Both the position numbers and the translations under genes were made by a program. The notes under the pieces were generated by a model that did no database searches, was not told the DNA's origin, and worked only from the letters and a program-made list of their open reading frames with translations. This document shows, in pieces, positions 31,201 to 36,713 of a stretch of DNA of 64,000 bases. The first letter of the stretch is position 1. Each line of letters starts with the position of its first letter. The DNA lies in NCBI GenBank assembly GCA_001931535.1, contig CP016211.1, forward strand, positions 13,841,501 through 13,905,500, in the 5' to 3' direction. Source of the stretch: Minicystis rosea (GTDB lineage Bacteria > Myxococcota_A > Polyangia > Polyangiales > Polyangiaceae).

Positions 31201-31750
31201 AGCGCTCGATGCGCTCGCCGTTCTCGCTGAAGGCTTCACGTGTCCAGTGGCCGCTGCCTTTGGGATCCTCGTACAGCTTCGGGACGAGATCCTCTGCGCC
31301 CGACATGATGAACACATCCGACTCGGAGGCGTCGGCATAGCGAGGAAGGCCTTTATCGGTTTTCCTGGTGATCTGGGGTATCGATAGGTGGAACCCGTGG
31401 CCGAACGGCCCATTCCCGGCACCGGAGTCATACGCAAGGGAAAGAGCCGGCTGGAGGCCGGCGCGACCTGGGCTCGTGGCAATGGGGATTTGGAGCGAGG
31501 CGGTGCCGGTGACTGGGTTGACGGCGAACTTCTCGCCGATTCCTCGGATGGCGCCGCCACCTTTGGGGAGTGCGGGCATGGGTGCCGTGACGGCGGGCAG
31601 GCCCCCAGAAGCCTTGTTTTCGCCGGCGGACGCGCCCTTGTCCTCTTTCTTGGGCTCCTCGACGGGCTTCGGCTTCAGCTCTTCTGATGTCTTGGTGGGG
31701 ACGCTCTGGGTTGCAGATTCGTCGCTCGAGCGTCGATCGAACTTCGACAT
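24194..31750 (-). CDS. Fused Tc toxin subunits B and C (SpvB/RHS) with variable C-terminal toxin
   Basis: ATG 31750 (MSKFDRRSSDES) is preceded by GGGAGAG six bases upstream; the product is 2518 residues. After a lysine/glutamate-rich leader, LPKGGGAIRGIGEKFAVNP opens the SpvB domain. Beta-propeller repeats follow (DIDGDGEKELVFFDP, LTGDGLEDLLIAW), then TcdB mid regions near 750 (DLMGGKKPYLLATITNNLG) and 877 (TKTWFHTGAWKAG), and YD/RHS repeats. The RHS core is at about 2080-2172 (YTGKERDEETGLYYHGARYY, GRWTAADPAGLVDG, CVHDPDGRQG), where TcC proteins cut themselves. The 345-residue tail differs in composition: a pretoxin-like segment (DMTPIGSIKD...VVTLVPAGKLAK) and a final ~120 residues (VYRELSAEDR, SQYLSGSVTEKG, AEEVLFKGPIPWSAI) with the R...S-T-S...E order of ADP-ribosyltransferases. 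TcB-TcC forms a cocoon that TcA delivers. Confidence 0.93.
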   Translation of the reverse strand: MSKFDRRSSDESATQSVPTKTSEELKPKPVEEPKKEDKGASAGENKASGGLPAVTAPMPALPKGGGAIRGIGEKFAVNPVTGTASLQIPIATSPGRAGLQPALSLAYDSGAGNGPFGHGFHLSIPQITRKTDKGLPRYADASESDVFIMSGAEDLVPKLYEDPKGSGHWTREAFSENGERIERFSPRVEGGFVRIERRTDLTNGNVYWQATTADNVTSIYGKSEGARIHKPGHPTLIFSWLLEETRDDKGNVITYEYKAEDLAGVPHGAPWEANRHKGIATYANRHLKRIRYGNKVMGAAPTEEDPGLFEVVFDYGEHDLDAPTIDEEQPWTVRQDSFSSYRGGFDMRCYRLCRRVLMFHHMEELGDTPCLVASTDFTYSPNEVLTQLVAVTHSGYIRSTDETSYTKKSHPPLTFAYSPAVLHTKVEVVDKQSLVDLPAGAHGPYQWVDLDGEGLPGILSQQAGALMYKKNLGDGALAPAKVLLQKPSMAQLEAHGQQIADIDGDGEKELVFFDPPVAGYHDRHADGTWGPFKAFPSQPMIDWTDPNLRFVDLTGDGLEDLLIAWHDQRFLWFKSMGKDGFTQPIAYHKLNDEERAPGPRVVFADEVQTIFLADMSGDGLTDIVRVQNGSICYWPNIGNGRFGAKVQMGGLVHFDHPDQFDPKRIRLADVDGSGTTDILYIHRDGIRLYANQSGNSFAIPVTLGRFPDHSDLSTITVIDLLGTGTACLVWSSSLPSQSPAPMRYIDLMGGKKPYLLATITNNLGLTTTMEYTPSTRFYREDAVAGRPWVTRLPFPVQTLTRTETYDAVSRHRFVSVYKYHHGYFDGVEREFRGFGMVEQWDTESWSAFSGMGELPPPANATDPEMHQPPVHTKTWFHTGAWKAGAKIAKQYEKEYWFGPDKDPKAVLLADTLLPSGLSADEAREACRALKGQVLRQEIYAQDGSTLASRPYLVSERSYDVRRIQPVLKTPSKGLGTEGRHTYGVFFAHPREAIEYHYERTLDDPRISHAFTLGVDDFGVVTKSVAVGYPRRSGKGALDAQTKIAITLSEIDVFHHAPVSTSDWYRIGVPIESRTYELTGLEPALTDGVLTPAEVLAAVDIADDAAAPNASPLPYEGTPTGNAPQKRLLSQTRTHYYAEGLSGEAAKGVVSSRALPYRSYAKAFTPALLASALDGRATEAMLTEGGYVRFLSEDDAWWVPSGRQIFAPTEFYLPVTFVDPFGNATDVTYDSTYHLFVAQVIDPLDNTVSAQYDHRLLAPYEVTDPNGNRAQAAFDELGMVVAAAVMGKDGDSDGDTLDDPTTTFEYDLDRYRTTGKPNMVHLRAREQHGTPSTRWQESYSYSDGSGHEVMRRVQAEPGKAPQRDSSGALVHDGDDKLVFVDTDPRWVGTGRTVFDNKGNPVKQYEPFFSGSHEYEEEAELVEQGVTPILRYDALGRLIRTDLPNGTFSKVAFDPWMETRFDPNDTVAESLWYASRSILASTHPERLAADKAYAHRDTPSVVHLDALGRPFETIEDNGADGQYATTVELDIEGNALSITDARGVMVQESTFAMGGRKLHQKSCDAGERWMLGDAGGAVLRAWDQRLFVRRAQYDEARRVTHLFVKHDSDDEMLVERTVYGESLGTAAATTNHRGKPYLHYDGAGVVTSVAFDFKGNLLEGQRRIATEYKAQVDWSALATLTSPTAIATAADSLLESEVFSSQTTYDALNRPVSMVAPDDSEIRPGYNEAGLLERVEVRVRGATAWTVFVKDIDYDAKGQRESIVYAENTLGNGVLTTEYTYDPLTFRMTQLKTTRASDDAVLQNLGYTYDPVGNITEIRDSAQQSVFFNNDVVLPKMAYVYDAIYRLIEGSGRELAANAAFGVDLLDLPVNLPHANDTNAVRNYTQAYAYDEVGNILEVQHKIGATPEWTRRYKYDSVVDEETEEETFLSNRLVATNTLEDDEGEFSAHYSYDAHGNMTSMPHLPSIAWNHRDEMVYADRDGGGEVYFTYDSAGQRVRKVYEHSGITEERIYLGGFEVYRKRVGPGGMTEPVELERETLHVMDGVQRIAMVETKTIDTSAAGAFVPTTVTRLQLGNHLGSAMLEVNLAGMVISYEEYHPYGTTAYQSASSAAEVSRKRYRYTGKERDEETGLYYHGARYYAPWLGRWTAADPAGLVDGTCVYTYARNNPSCVHDPDGRQGVSLFSTPDPMTQAMMNAAKPDLSNVGWKQPSKRASAPQLKLKSISKPLTSTASTPPEPPTGPEEAALASSVNDHDIAPFPLYSAPDAYTAADPSSAFQFVSRARLRDALGSGPYIAEPPDLSRRFALASAMNDVRKAEAYLASLPPSKADRVAESIIDMTPIGSIKDISEGLEQGSALRVAWGVVTLVPAGKLAKLAKSARLGKEVKGASRALKGSGEGRHLVYRELSAEDRVAFDAGQDLTPKGTGGTIADHVAGKPSQYLSGSVTEKGTRIFSSGNGLVAIDVDVAMAAGTGFVSHKNVLQFLKFAGTSKDLQNAIRAEEVLFKGPIPWSAITLIGGK

Positions 31751-32545
31751 TGATCTCTCCCGTCGAGACAAAGATGATTGCAAGAGCAGGTGATGGCCTG
31801 CCCAGAACATGATCGGAATTCAGCGGTAAGCGCGCTGGCCGGCCCAGTAAACTGTCTTACGCCGACGCATGGCGAACAAGACGCATACAGGCGCGCCCTT
31901 CCCGAGCGGTCGCCGTTCGCTGTATCGACATCAGTATAAGCTTTGAGCTTGGTAGATCTTCCACCGAAAAATATTCAGCGGCGTCGTTTTGTATCCTGTC
32001 TGGAAAATCTAGACATGCCGGACGCCATGCGTGTTTTCGGCGGTGCGGCGCATGGCGCACTTCCGGCGAGCGAGTGGGCGTCGTGCAGGCACGAGGAGTG
32101 GAGACCACCCAAGGTGCTGTCGCATGCGTTCTGATTAGACTGCCAGCCAATCAACGATCTTGCTCGCGACCCTCATGCCTGCGCCGCATGAGCACTGCTG
32201 TCCTGTGACGCATCGGCGTCTGCCTGCCGACAACGACGTGGGTCATGCCTTGGAAACGCAGGGGATCATCGGGGATTCGTGACGCTGGAAGCAACGTTGC
32301 TGCGGCGAGTCATGCTGTATGAGTAAAGAGACCTTGGTTCGTTCGAGCACAAGATGCTCGGGTGAGTCTTTTGCCCAACTCATATGTGCGGAGCGCTCAC
32401 GGAAGGTCGGCGCGATGACCTCGTTGCGGCGCTCAGCCCTGGCAGCATGCCTTCGGCTTCTGTCGGCGTTCCGATATCGGCCTTGTTCGGCTACGGCGGG
32501 AGCGATTGAGCGACGTTCGTCGTGCTTCCCTTCCTCTGTCGCGCA
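31751..32545. promoter_or_regulatory. Leader region upstream of TcB-TcC, with AT-rich island and gene remnant
   Basis: No intact gene is seen in these ~795 bases. An AT-rich island at about 31920-32010 (with AAAAATATT) is unusual for this genome and lies 170-260 bases upstream of the TcB-TcC start, so it is the best place for the toxin operon promoter or for binding of a silencing protein. A decayed piece of the 130-residue phage-like gene lies at about 32137-32250. The rest (32251-32545) shows nothing I can name. Confidence 0.45.
32137..32250 (-). pseudogene. Remnant of the 3' end of the phage-like gene at 11145-11537
   Basis: Bases here align with 11152-11265: GTGACGCATCGGCGTC is shared exactly, and the surrounding bases match with scattered changes and small indels. 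On the minus strand one frame reads DADASQDSSAHAAQ, then a TGA where the intact gene has Met, then GW-Q near the end, against DADASQYSGAHCGTG...SWQA. Only the last ~35 codons are recognisable. It is non-functional, and shows that this phage-like gene once also lay on this side of the Tc genes. Confidence 0.65.
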
Positions 32546-32926
32546 TCACTTCGTGTGCTTCGGGACAGAGGGGTTGTCGGCATCTCGAGCCGAACCGCTG
32601 CGCGCGGGGCCGCAATTCGCAGGCAGGTTGCCTACGACGGCGTCGAGCACCGCAGCGATGTCTCCACGGACGATGACAGCATTTCGAGGCGTACGCGCCT
32701 CATAGGTTCCGTTTTCGATACAACGAATGTACGGACGGTCCCTGGAGAACGGGTGCTTGGTCACACGGCTGAAGCATAGTTGGTTGATGCTGACGAAGGG
32801 GAAGAGCTGCCGCAGCTCTGGGCGCTTGGACGCCGCGCTCGCCAACCTCAGGAAATCGGGCTCCCGTTCGGACGATAGGAGCCGATTCCACCCGTTGGTA
32901 ACGTCCTCCTCGGCGGTCATGGGCAC
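32546..32926 (-). CDS. DUF6193-like small protein, possible immunity factor
   Basis: GTG 32926 or ATG 32920 (MTAEEDVTNGWNRLL) starts a protein of about 126 residues. The pattern LASAASKRPELRQLFPFVS, then LCFSRVTKHPFSRDRPYI, then a glycine/tyrosine strand and AVLDAVVGNLP, matches the DUF6193 family as I know it from actinobacteria (R-L-R-LFP-SH--L-FSR-T--PWS-D-P-I). It follows the putative effector at 32979 by 52 bases, on the same strand. Its codon use is more AT-rich than the effector's. Family function is not established. By position, as the last small gene after a PAAR-like/effector pair, it could be the immunity protein; it could instead be an unrelated acquisition. Confidence 0.6.
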   Translation of the reverse strand: MPMTAEEDVTNGWNRLLSSEREPDFLRLASAASKRPELRQLFPFVSINQLCFSRVTKHPFSRDRPYIRCIENGTYEARTPRNAVIVRGDIAAVLDAVVGNLPANCGPARSGSARDADNPSVPKHTK

Positions 32927-32978
32927 ATCGTGGTTGGCAGAACGCGTATGGTGTCTCGGGGGAGCCTGTTCGCCGCGG

Positions 32979-34169
32979 TTACGCCGGCTCGCCCTTCACC
33001 ATGCTGCCGAGCCACGCCGTGAAGGCCGCGAGCACATCGTTCACCTCGGCTTCGGTGCTGTCTATCACGCCATCGATCTTGCTCTTGCTGTAGAGGTAGT
33101 TGACCGCGAAGCGCTGGCTCTCCTGGCGCAGGTGGTCATCGACGTAGCGCCCGAAGCGCTTGAAGCGATGGGCGGCGTTGGGCCCGAAGGGCTCGCCGGG
33201 TTTTACGCAGTAATAGGCGTGCAGCCGTTCGCTCACCGTGAGGCCCTTCAAACCACCTTCGTCGCCCATGAGGAGCCCATCGATGTCGCCGATGGCTTCG
33301 GCGAAGGTGAGCTCCGAGCCGGGGCCGATGCGGGCGCCGCTGCCGCCGTTTTGGTGGATTTCGACGGCGGATTGGCCGATGTCGCCGGCCAGGGTGGCGG
33401 CATGGAGGTTGTCGAGAGGGAAGCCGGCGCCGAAGTTGAGCCAAGGGCGAAGGTCGGCGGCGCGGTTGCGGTGCTGGCCGCCGGAGAGGCCGGTGAGCAC
33501 GTGACCGATGGCGACTCCATGGTTCGAGGCGTCGGTGACGATGCCAATCTCTTTACCGGTGCGGAGCACGCCGTGCGAGGACATGCCTTCGAGCTTACTG
33601 ATGTCGTCGTGGGTGAGATCGCCTGTAGGCGTGAGCGCCGGTGCTGCGGGGAGGCCGTAGAGGGTTTGGAAACGTGGGGTGTCGTAACCGGCCAGGCGGC
33701 GGAGCGCGTTGAGGACGGTATCGGGATTCCAGCCGGTGGCGCGCTCCACCTTGCGGACGAGCGCGATGTAACGGTGCATGCCGGTACAGGCGATCTCCGT
33801 TTCGACGGAGGCGCGCTCATCGACCTCGTTCAAGATGGCATAGACGCGGATCTTGCGGCCGGCCCAGGCTTTGCCGTCGTAATCGTCGGGGAGCGCGTCG
33901 AAGGTGAGGACGTCGCCGTCGCGCTTGCCGGGGTCGTGGAGGGCGGTCGAGTCGTCGGCAAAGCGTACTTCCCAACGGACGTTGCGTTTCTCGTCGGGGG
34001 TGGCGCGGCGGCTGTAGGCGACGACTTTGTAGGTGGCGGAGTGGCACGCTTCCACGCGCGCGGGGCCGATGACTTTGACGATGCGAAGTTTGGTGTCGTC
34101 CGCGCGTTGCGCGGTGTCCGCGGCGTTTGCGCCGGGGAAGGCCACTTTGATGGGCTCGCCGATCTCCAT
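32979..34169 (-). CDS. Putative T6SS cargo effector with N-terminal Ig-like domain
   Basis: ATG 34169 (MEIGEPIKVAFPG) starts 6 bases after the stop of the PAAR-like gene; 396 residues. Residues about 25-125 form an Ig-like beta domain (ACHSATYKVVAYS, VRWEVRFADDS, GRKIRVYAILNEVDE), a type often seen at the front of T6SS cargo. Residues 130-390 are mixed alpha/beta with ERATGWNPDTVLNALRR, SGGQHRNRAADLRPWLNF, ELTFAEAIGDIDGLLMGD, and a histidine/tyrosine-rich end (ERLHAYYCVKP, FKRFGRYVDDHL). I do not recognise a catalytic family. It has no signal peptide. The order PAAR-like, effector, small downstream gene is the usual cargo arrangement, so a toxic activity is likely but its nature is open. Confidence 0.6.
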   Translation of the reverse strand: MEIGEPIKVAFPGANAADTAQRADDTKLRIVKVIGPARVEACHSATYKVVAYSRRATPDEKRNVRWEVRFADDSTALHDPGKRDGDVLTFDALPDDYDGKAWAGRKIRVYAILNEVDERASVETEIACTGMHRYIALVRKVERATGWNPDTVLNALRRLAGYDTPRFQTLYGLPAAPALTPTGDLTHDDISKLEGMSSHGVLRTGKEIGIVTDASNHGVAIGHVLTGLSGGQHRNRAADLRPWLNFGAGFPLDNLHAATLAGDIGQSAVEIHQNGGSGARIGPGSELTFAEAIGDIDGLLMGDEGGLKGLTVSERLHAYYCVKPGEPFGPNAAHRFKRFGRYVDDHLRQESQRFAVNYLYSKSKIDGVIDSTEAEVNDVLAAFTAWLGSMVKGEPA

Positions 34170-34175
34170 GGCACG

Positions 34176-34556
34176 TCAACCCATGATGTTTTTGCGGTTG
34201 TGGAAGAGCGGGTCGCCCATGCGGCAGACGCCTTTGCCTTCGATGCGGACGTCGAAGGAGTACAGCATGAATTCGGCCGGGCCGCGGTTCACCCCGCTGA
34301 TCACGCCGCCCGCGGTGCCGGCTTCGTCGCCGCTGGTGCTGCGGTATTGGGCGCCGTCGATCATGGCGGAGCTGCCGTCGATTTGGACTTTGCGGGTGCC
34401 GTTGTCGGTGTCGGCGGAGCGGCCGATGTTGGGATAGGGGAGGGGAATGGGGCCGGCGGCCGAAGGGGTGTTGCAGACATCGGGGAAGACGATGCTCGTG
34501 CCGCCGGAGGTCTCGTGCGCCACGCCTCGTCCGTTTGCGAACACCGTGCCGGCCAT
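34176..34556 (-). CDS. DUF4150 PAAR-like spike tip protein
   Basis: ATG 34556 (MAGTVFANGRGVAHE) starts 16 bases after the thiolase-like gene; 126 residues. The pattern FPDVCNTPSAAGPIPLPYPNI near the N-terminus, then ADTDNGTRKVQIDG, STSGDEAGTAGGVISG and RGPAEFMLYSFDVRIEGKGVCR is typical of DUF4150, the PAAR-like family that sharpens the VgrG tip and docks cargo. The C-terminal end MGDPLFHNRKNI keeps the conserved metal-site-like residues (Cys, His). It is translated just before the Ig-like effector, which it presumably carries to the spike. The only vgrG in the window lies 25 kb away on the far side of the Tc island. Confidence 0.93.
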   Translation of the reverse strand: MAGTVFANGRGVAHETSGGTSIVFPDVCNTPSAAGPIPLPYPNIGRSADTDNGTRKVQIDGSSAMIDGAQYRSTSGDEAGTAGGVISGVNRGPAEFMLYSFDVRIEGKGVCRMGDPLFHNRKNIMG

Positions 34557-34572
34557 GATTCGATCTCCTCGC

Positions 34573-35643
34573 TCACGTCCCCGCCGCGCGGATCACCGCC
34601 GCGCCGCGCGCGCCCAAGTCCGATGAGCACCATACCAAACAAGGTGAGGGGCGATAGCCTTTCTCGATACCCAGCGCCGCCAGGCCCAAGAGCAGAGGGC
34701 CGGCGGCGGCGCCGGTGTCGCCGAGGCGATCGGCGGGGTGAAAGAAGCCGAAATCGTCGGCGAAACGCGGCCTGTGCCGCAGGAGGGAGACGCCCCATTC
34801 CTTGGCGTGGAAGCTCTCGCCGTTGATGCCGGCGTAGACGGTGCGAATCGGATCGAGGGGGCCGAGTTGGGCGAAGAGCGCATGGAGCGCCGCGGAGAGG
34901 CCTTCGCCGCGGTAGGGCTCTGCGCTGTAACGATGGCCGGGCTCGCCGGCGATGCCGACGCCTTCGAGGTGCGCGATGGGCTCGCGCCGGGCTTTGCGCG
35001 CGCTGCCGACGGGAGCGAGCAACAAGAATGCAGCGGCCTCGCCGGGGGTGAAGCCGTCGAAGACACCCGCGGCGCGCAGGCGATCTTCGTCGTCGAGGGC
35101 GGCGAGCCAATCGGCGTCCCAAGGGCTCTCGACGCCGCCGATGAGGACCGCGGGCGCGGCGCGTGAGGCGATGCGATCGAGCGCTTCGGCGAGGAGCGCG
35201 ACGCCGGCGGCGCGACCGCCGGGCGCAACGCGGCTCGCCTGCATGTCGAGGGAGAGGCCCGATTGCATGAGCAAATGGCGCAGGAAATGAGGGCCTGCGG
35301 CCGGTGATCGCGTCGGCAGCGTTTCAGGCAGCGAGAGGAGCAGGGGAATCGGACCGAGCTCGGGCATGCTCGCCAAGGCCTCGCCGAGCGCGGCGCCCGC
35401 GAGCCGCGTCATGCGCGCTTCGCGTTCGAGGAGCGATGTGTCTTGGGCGAGAGAAGGATGGAGCGCGGGGAGATCGCCCTCGGGCACGGTGGCCAAGAAG
35501 ATGGGCTCGCCGCGGCGATCGTAGAAAGGGCTCGTGCGTACGCGCGAGAGGCCGGCGCGCACGGCGGCCGTCGTCTTGCGCGCGTCGGTCCCGAGCGACG
35601 TGATCATGCCGAGGCCGAGGATTTCGGCGGTTCGCGCGCTCAC
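34573..35643 (-). CDS. Thiolase/ketosynthase-fold protein of T6SS locus, catalytic residues lost
   Basis: GTG 35643 overlaps the TGA of the DUF2169 gene (GTGA), so the start is well set; 356 residues beginning MSARTAEILGLGMITSLG. The fold is that of beta-ketoacyl synthases: the N-terminal GLGMITSLG, then SRVAPGGRAAGVALLAEAL at the nucleophile elbow, GGVESPWDADWL, FDGFTPGEAAAFLLL, INGESFHAKEWG and LGDTGAAAGPLL. The nucleophile Cys expected in the elbow is replaced (APGG instead of ACxS), and the His expected in G-H-x-x-AAG is Asp (GDTGAAAG). It is therefore probably not a condensing enzyme. Such degenerate thiolase-like proteins recur next to DUF2169/DUF4150 genes and may be adaptors or scaffolds for spike loading. 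Confidence 0.8.
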   Translation of the reverse strand: MSARTAEILGLGMITSLGTDARKTTAAVRAGLSRVRTSPFYDRRGEPIFLATVPEGDLPALHPSLAQDTSLLEREARMTRLAGAALGEALASMPELGPIPLLLSLPETLPTRSPAAGPHFLRHLLMQSGLSLDMQASRVAPGGRAAGVALLAEALDRIASRAAPAVLIGGVESPWDADWLAALDDEDRLRAAGVFDGFTPGEAAAFLLLAPVGSARKARREPIAHLEGVGIAGEPGHRYSAEPYRGEGLSAALHALFAQLGPLDPIRTVYAGINGESFHAKEWGVSLLRHRPRFADDFGFFHPADRLGDTGAAAGPLLLGLAALGIEKGYRPSPCLVWCSSDLGARGAAVIRAAGT

Positions 35644-36641
35644 GCGGCCCTCCCGTCGAGGTGCAGTGTTTCGAGGGCGACGCGCACGCGCGAGATGCGC
35701 AAGGCGCGCTTGTCGCAGCGCACGGCGCCGCGGAAGGTGAGGCCGAGGCGCTGATCGTCGGGCTCGATGAGCACCGTCTCCAAGAGGAGAGGCGGCTTCT
35801 CGATGGTGCGGGCGATGTGAACGGCCACGTCGAATCGGCACACGGGGAGCCGAAAGCGAACTGGGCCATACGGTGCGACGTTGAGGGCCGTGACGTCCTC
35901 TCCGCCTTGGAGATGACCGCGGCTCACCAGATCGGGATGCGCGGCATTGAAGAAACGAGGGTGGAAATCGGTGGGGAGGAAGGGCGCTCGGGTCTCGCGC
36001 CAGCGTGCATCGTAGGTGCCTGCGGCGAGGCTGCGCGGCTCCCACGAAGGGGCGATGAAGCCGAAGCCGGCGGGGGTAGGAACATCGGTGATACGGGTGA
36101 TGAGCTGCGCGGGATCTTCCACGTTGGGCAGGCGCTGTGTGGCCGGGCCGATGCCGACGGGGTTGCGGCGATCGAGGGTAGGGCCGCGCGTGGGATCGAT
36201 GCGGAGGACGCCGCCAAAGGCACGCTCGTAGACGAGCGGCATGCGATCGAAGGGCGCGGGCGCGGAGGGTTCGGGATCGCTCGCGCCGCGCCAGACGCGA
36301 TCACCGAAGACACGAATCGTCTTGCGTACGGGGCCGACGGCGAGCGTGGCATCGACGACGGAGGCCGGGCGGCCGCCGATGGGCCATGCGTGACCGAGGA
36401 GCGCGATGTCCGTCGCGGGCTTTTGCAGATGCGCTTCCGCGATGTATTTGAGGCTGGTCGTCGCGGGATCGCCCCAATGCTCGTCGGCGGTGAGGAGGCG
36501 TGTTTGGGGCTCGGCGATCGCCACGGCGTGATCGAAGACGAACGCGGCGCGCACGGCGACGTAAAGGGTATCGACGCCCTCGACGTCGGGGAGCACGAGA
36601 ATGCTCACGTCGAATGGAGTCTGATTCTCCAATTGCAGCAT
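35640..36641 (-). CDS. DUF2169 protein (T6SS adaptor type)
   Basis: The start is taken at ATG 36641 (MLQLENQTPFDVSILVLPD), where the DUF2169 pattern 'L.N.TPF' begins; ATGs at 36662 and 36698 in frame would add 7 or 19 residues. 333 residues. Motifs include DVEGVDTLYVAVRAAFVF, ADEHWGDPATTSLKYIAEAHLQKPATDI, VFGDRVW, PLVYERAFGG, NPVGIGP, FGFIAPSWEPR and FFNAAHPDL, which follow one another as in the family. DUF2169 proteins occur with vgrG and DUF4150 genes and are regarded as effector/PAAR loading adaptors. The gene heads the minus-strand operon of thiolase-like, PAAR-like, effector and DUF6193 genes, and is divergent from a second DUF2169 gene. Confidence 0.88.
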   Translation of the reverse strand: MLQLENQTPFDVSILVLPDVEGVDTLYVAVRAAFVFDHAVAIAEPQTRLLTADEHWGDPATTSLKYIAEAHLQKPATDIALLGHAWPIGGRPASVVDATLAVGPVRKTIRVFGDRVWRGASDPEPSAPAPFDRMPLVYERAFGGVLRIDPTRGPTLDRRNPVGIGPATQRLPNVEDPAQLITRITDVPTPAGFGFIAPSWEPRSLAAGTYDARWRETRAPFLPTDFHPRFFNAAHPDLVSRGHLQGGEDVTALNVAPYGPVRFRLPVCRFDVAVHIARTIEKPPLLLETVLIEPDDQRLGLTFRGAVRCDKRALRISRVRVALETLHLDGRAA

Positions 36642-36713
36642 TCCGTAACCCCGATCGACCATCGCCGATCGGCTCGCGCTCCGCAAGGGCGCGTCCATGA
36701 TAGCGTGGAGCGC
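36642..36713. promoter_or_regulatory. Short divergent promoter region between two DUF2169 genes
   Basis: Only 72 bases (fewer if an upstream start is used) separate the two divergent genes, so their promoters must overlap and the two cargo operons are probably co-regulated. No clear boxes can be named. Confidence 0.35.

Noticed and set aside
33470..33500. GLSGG in the Ig-fronted effector, resembling a lipase GxSxG elbow
   Set aside because: It lacks the hydrophobic strand and turn around the serine and a matching Asp/His pair; treated as chance.
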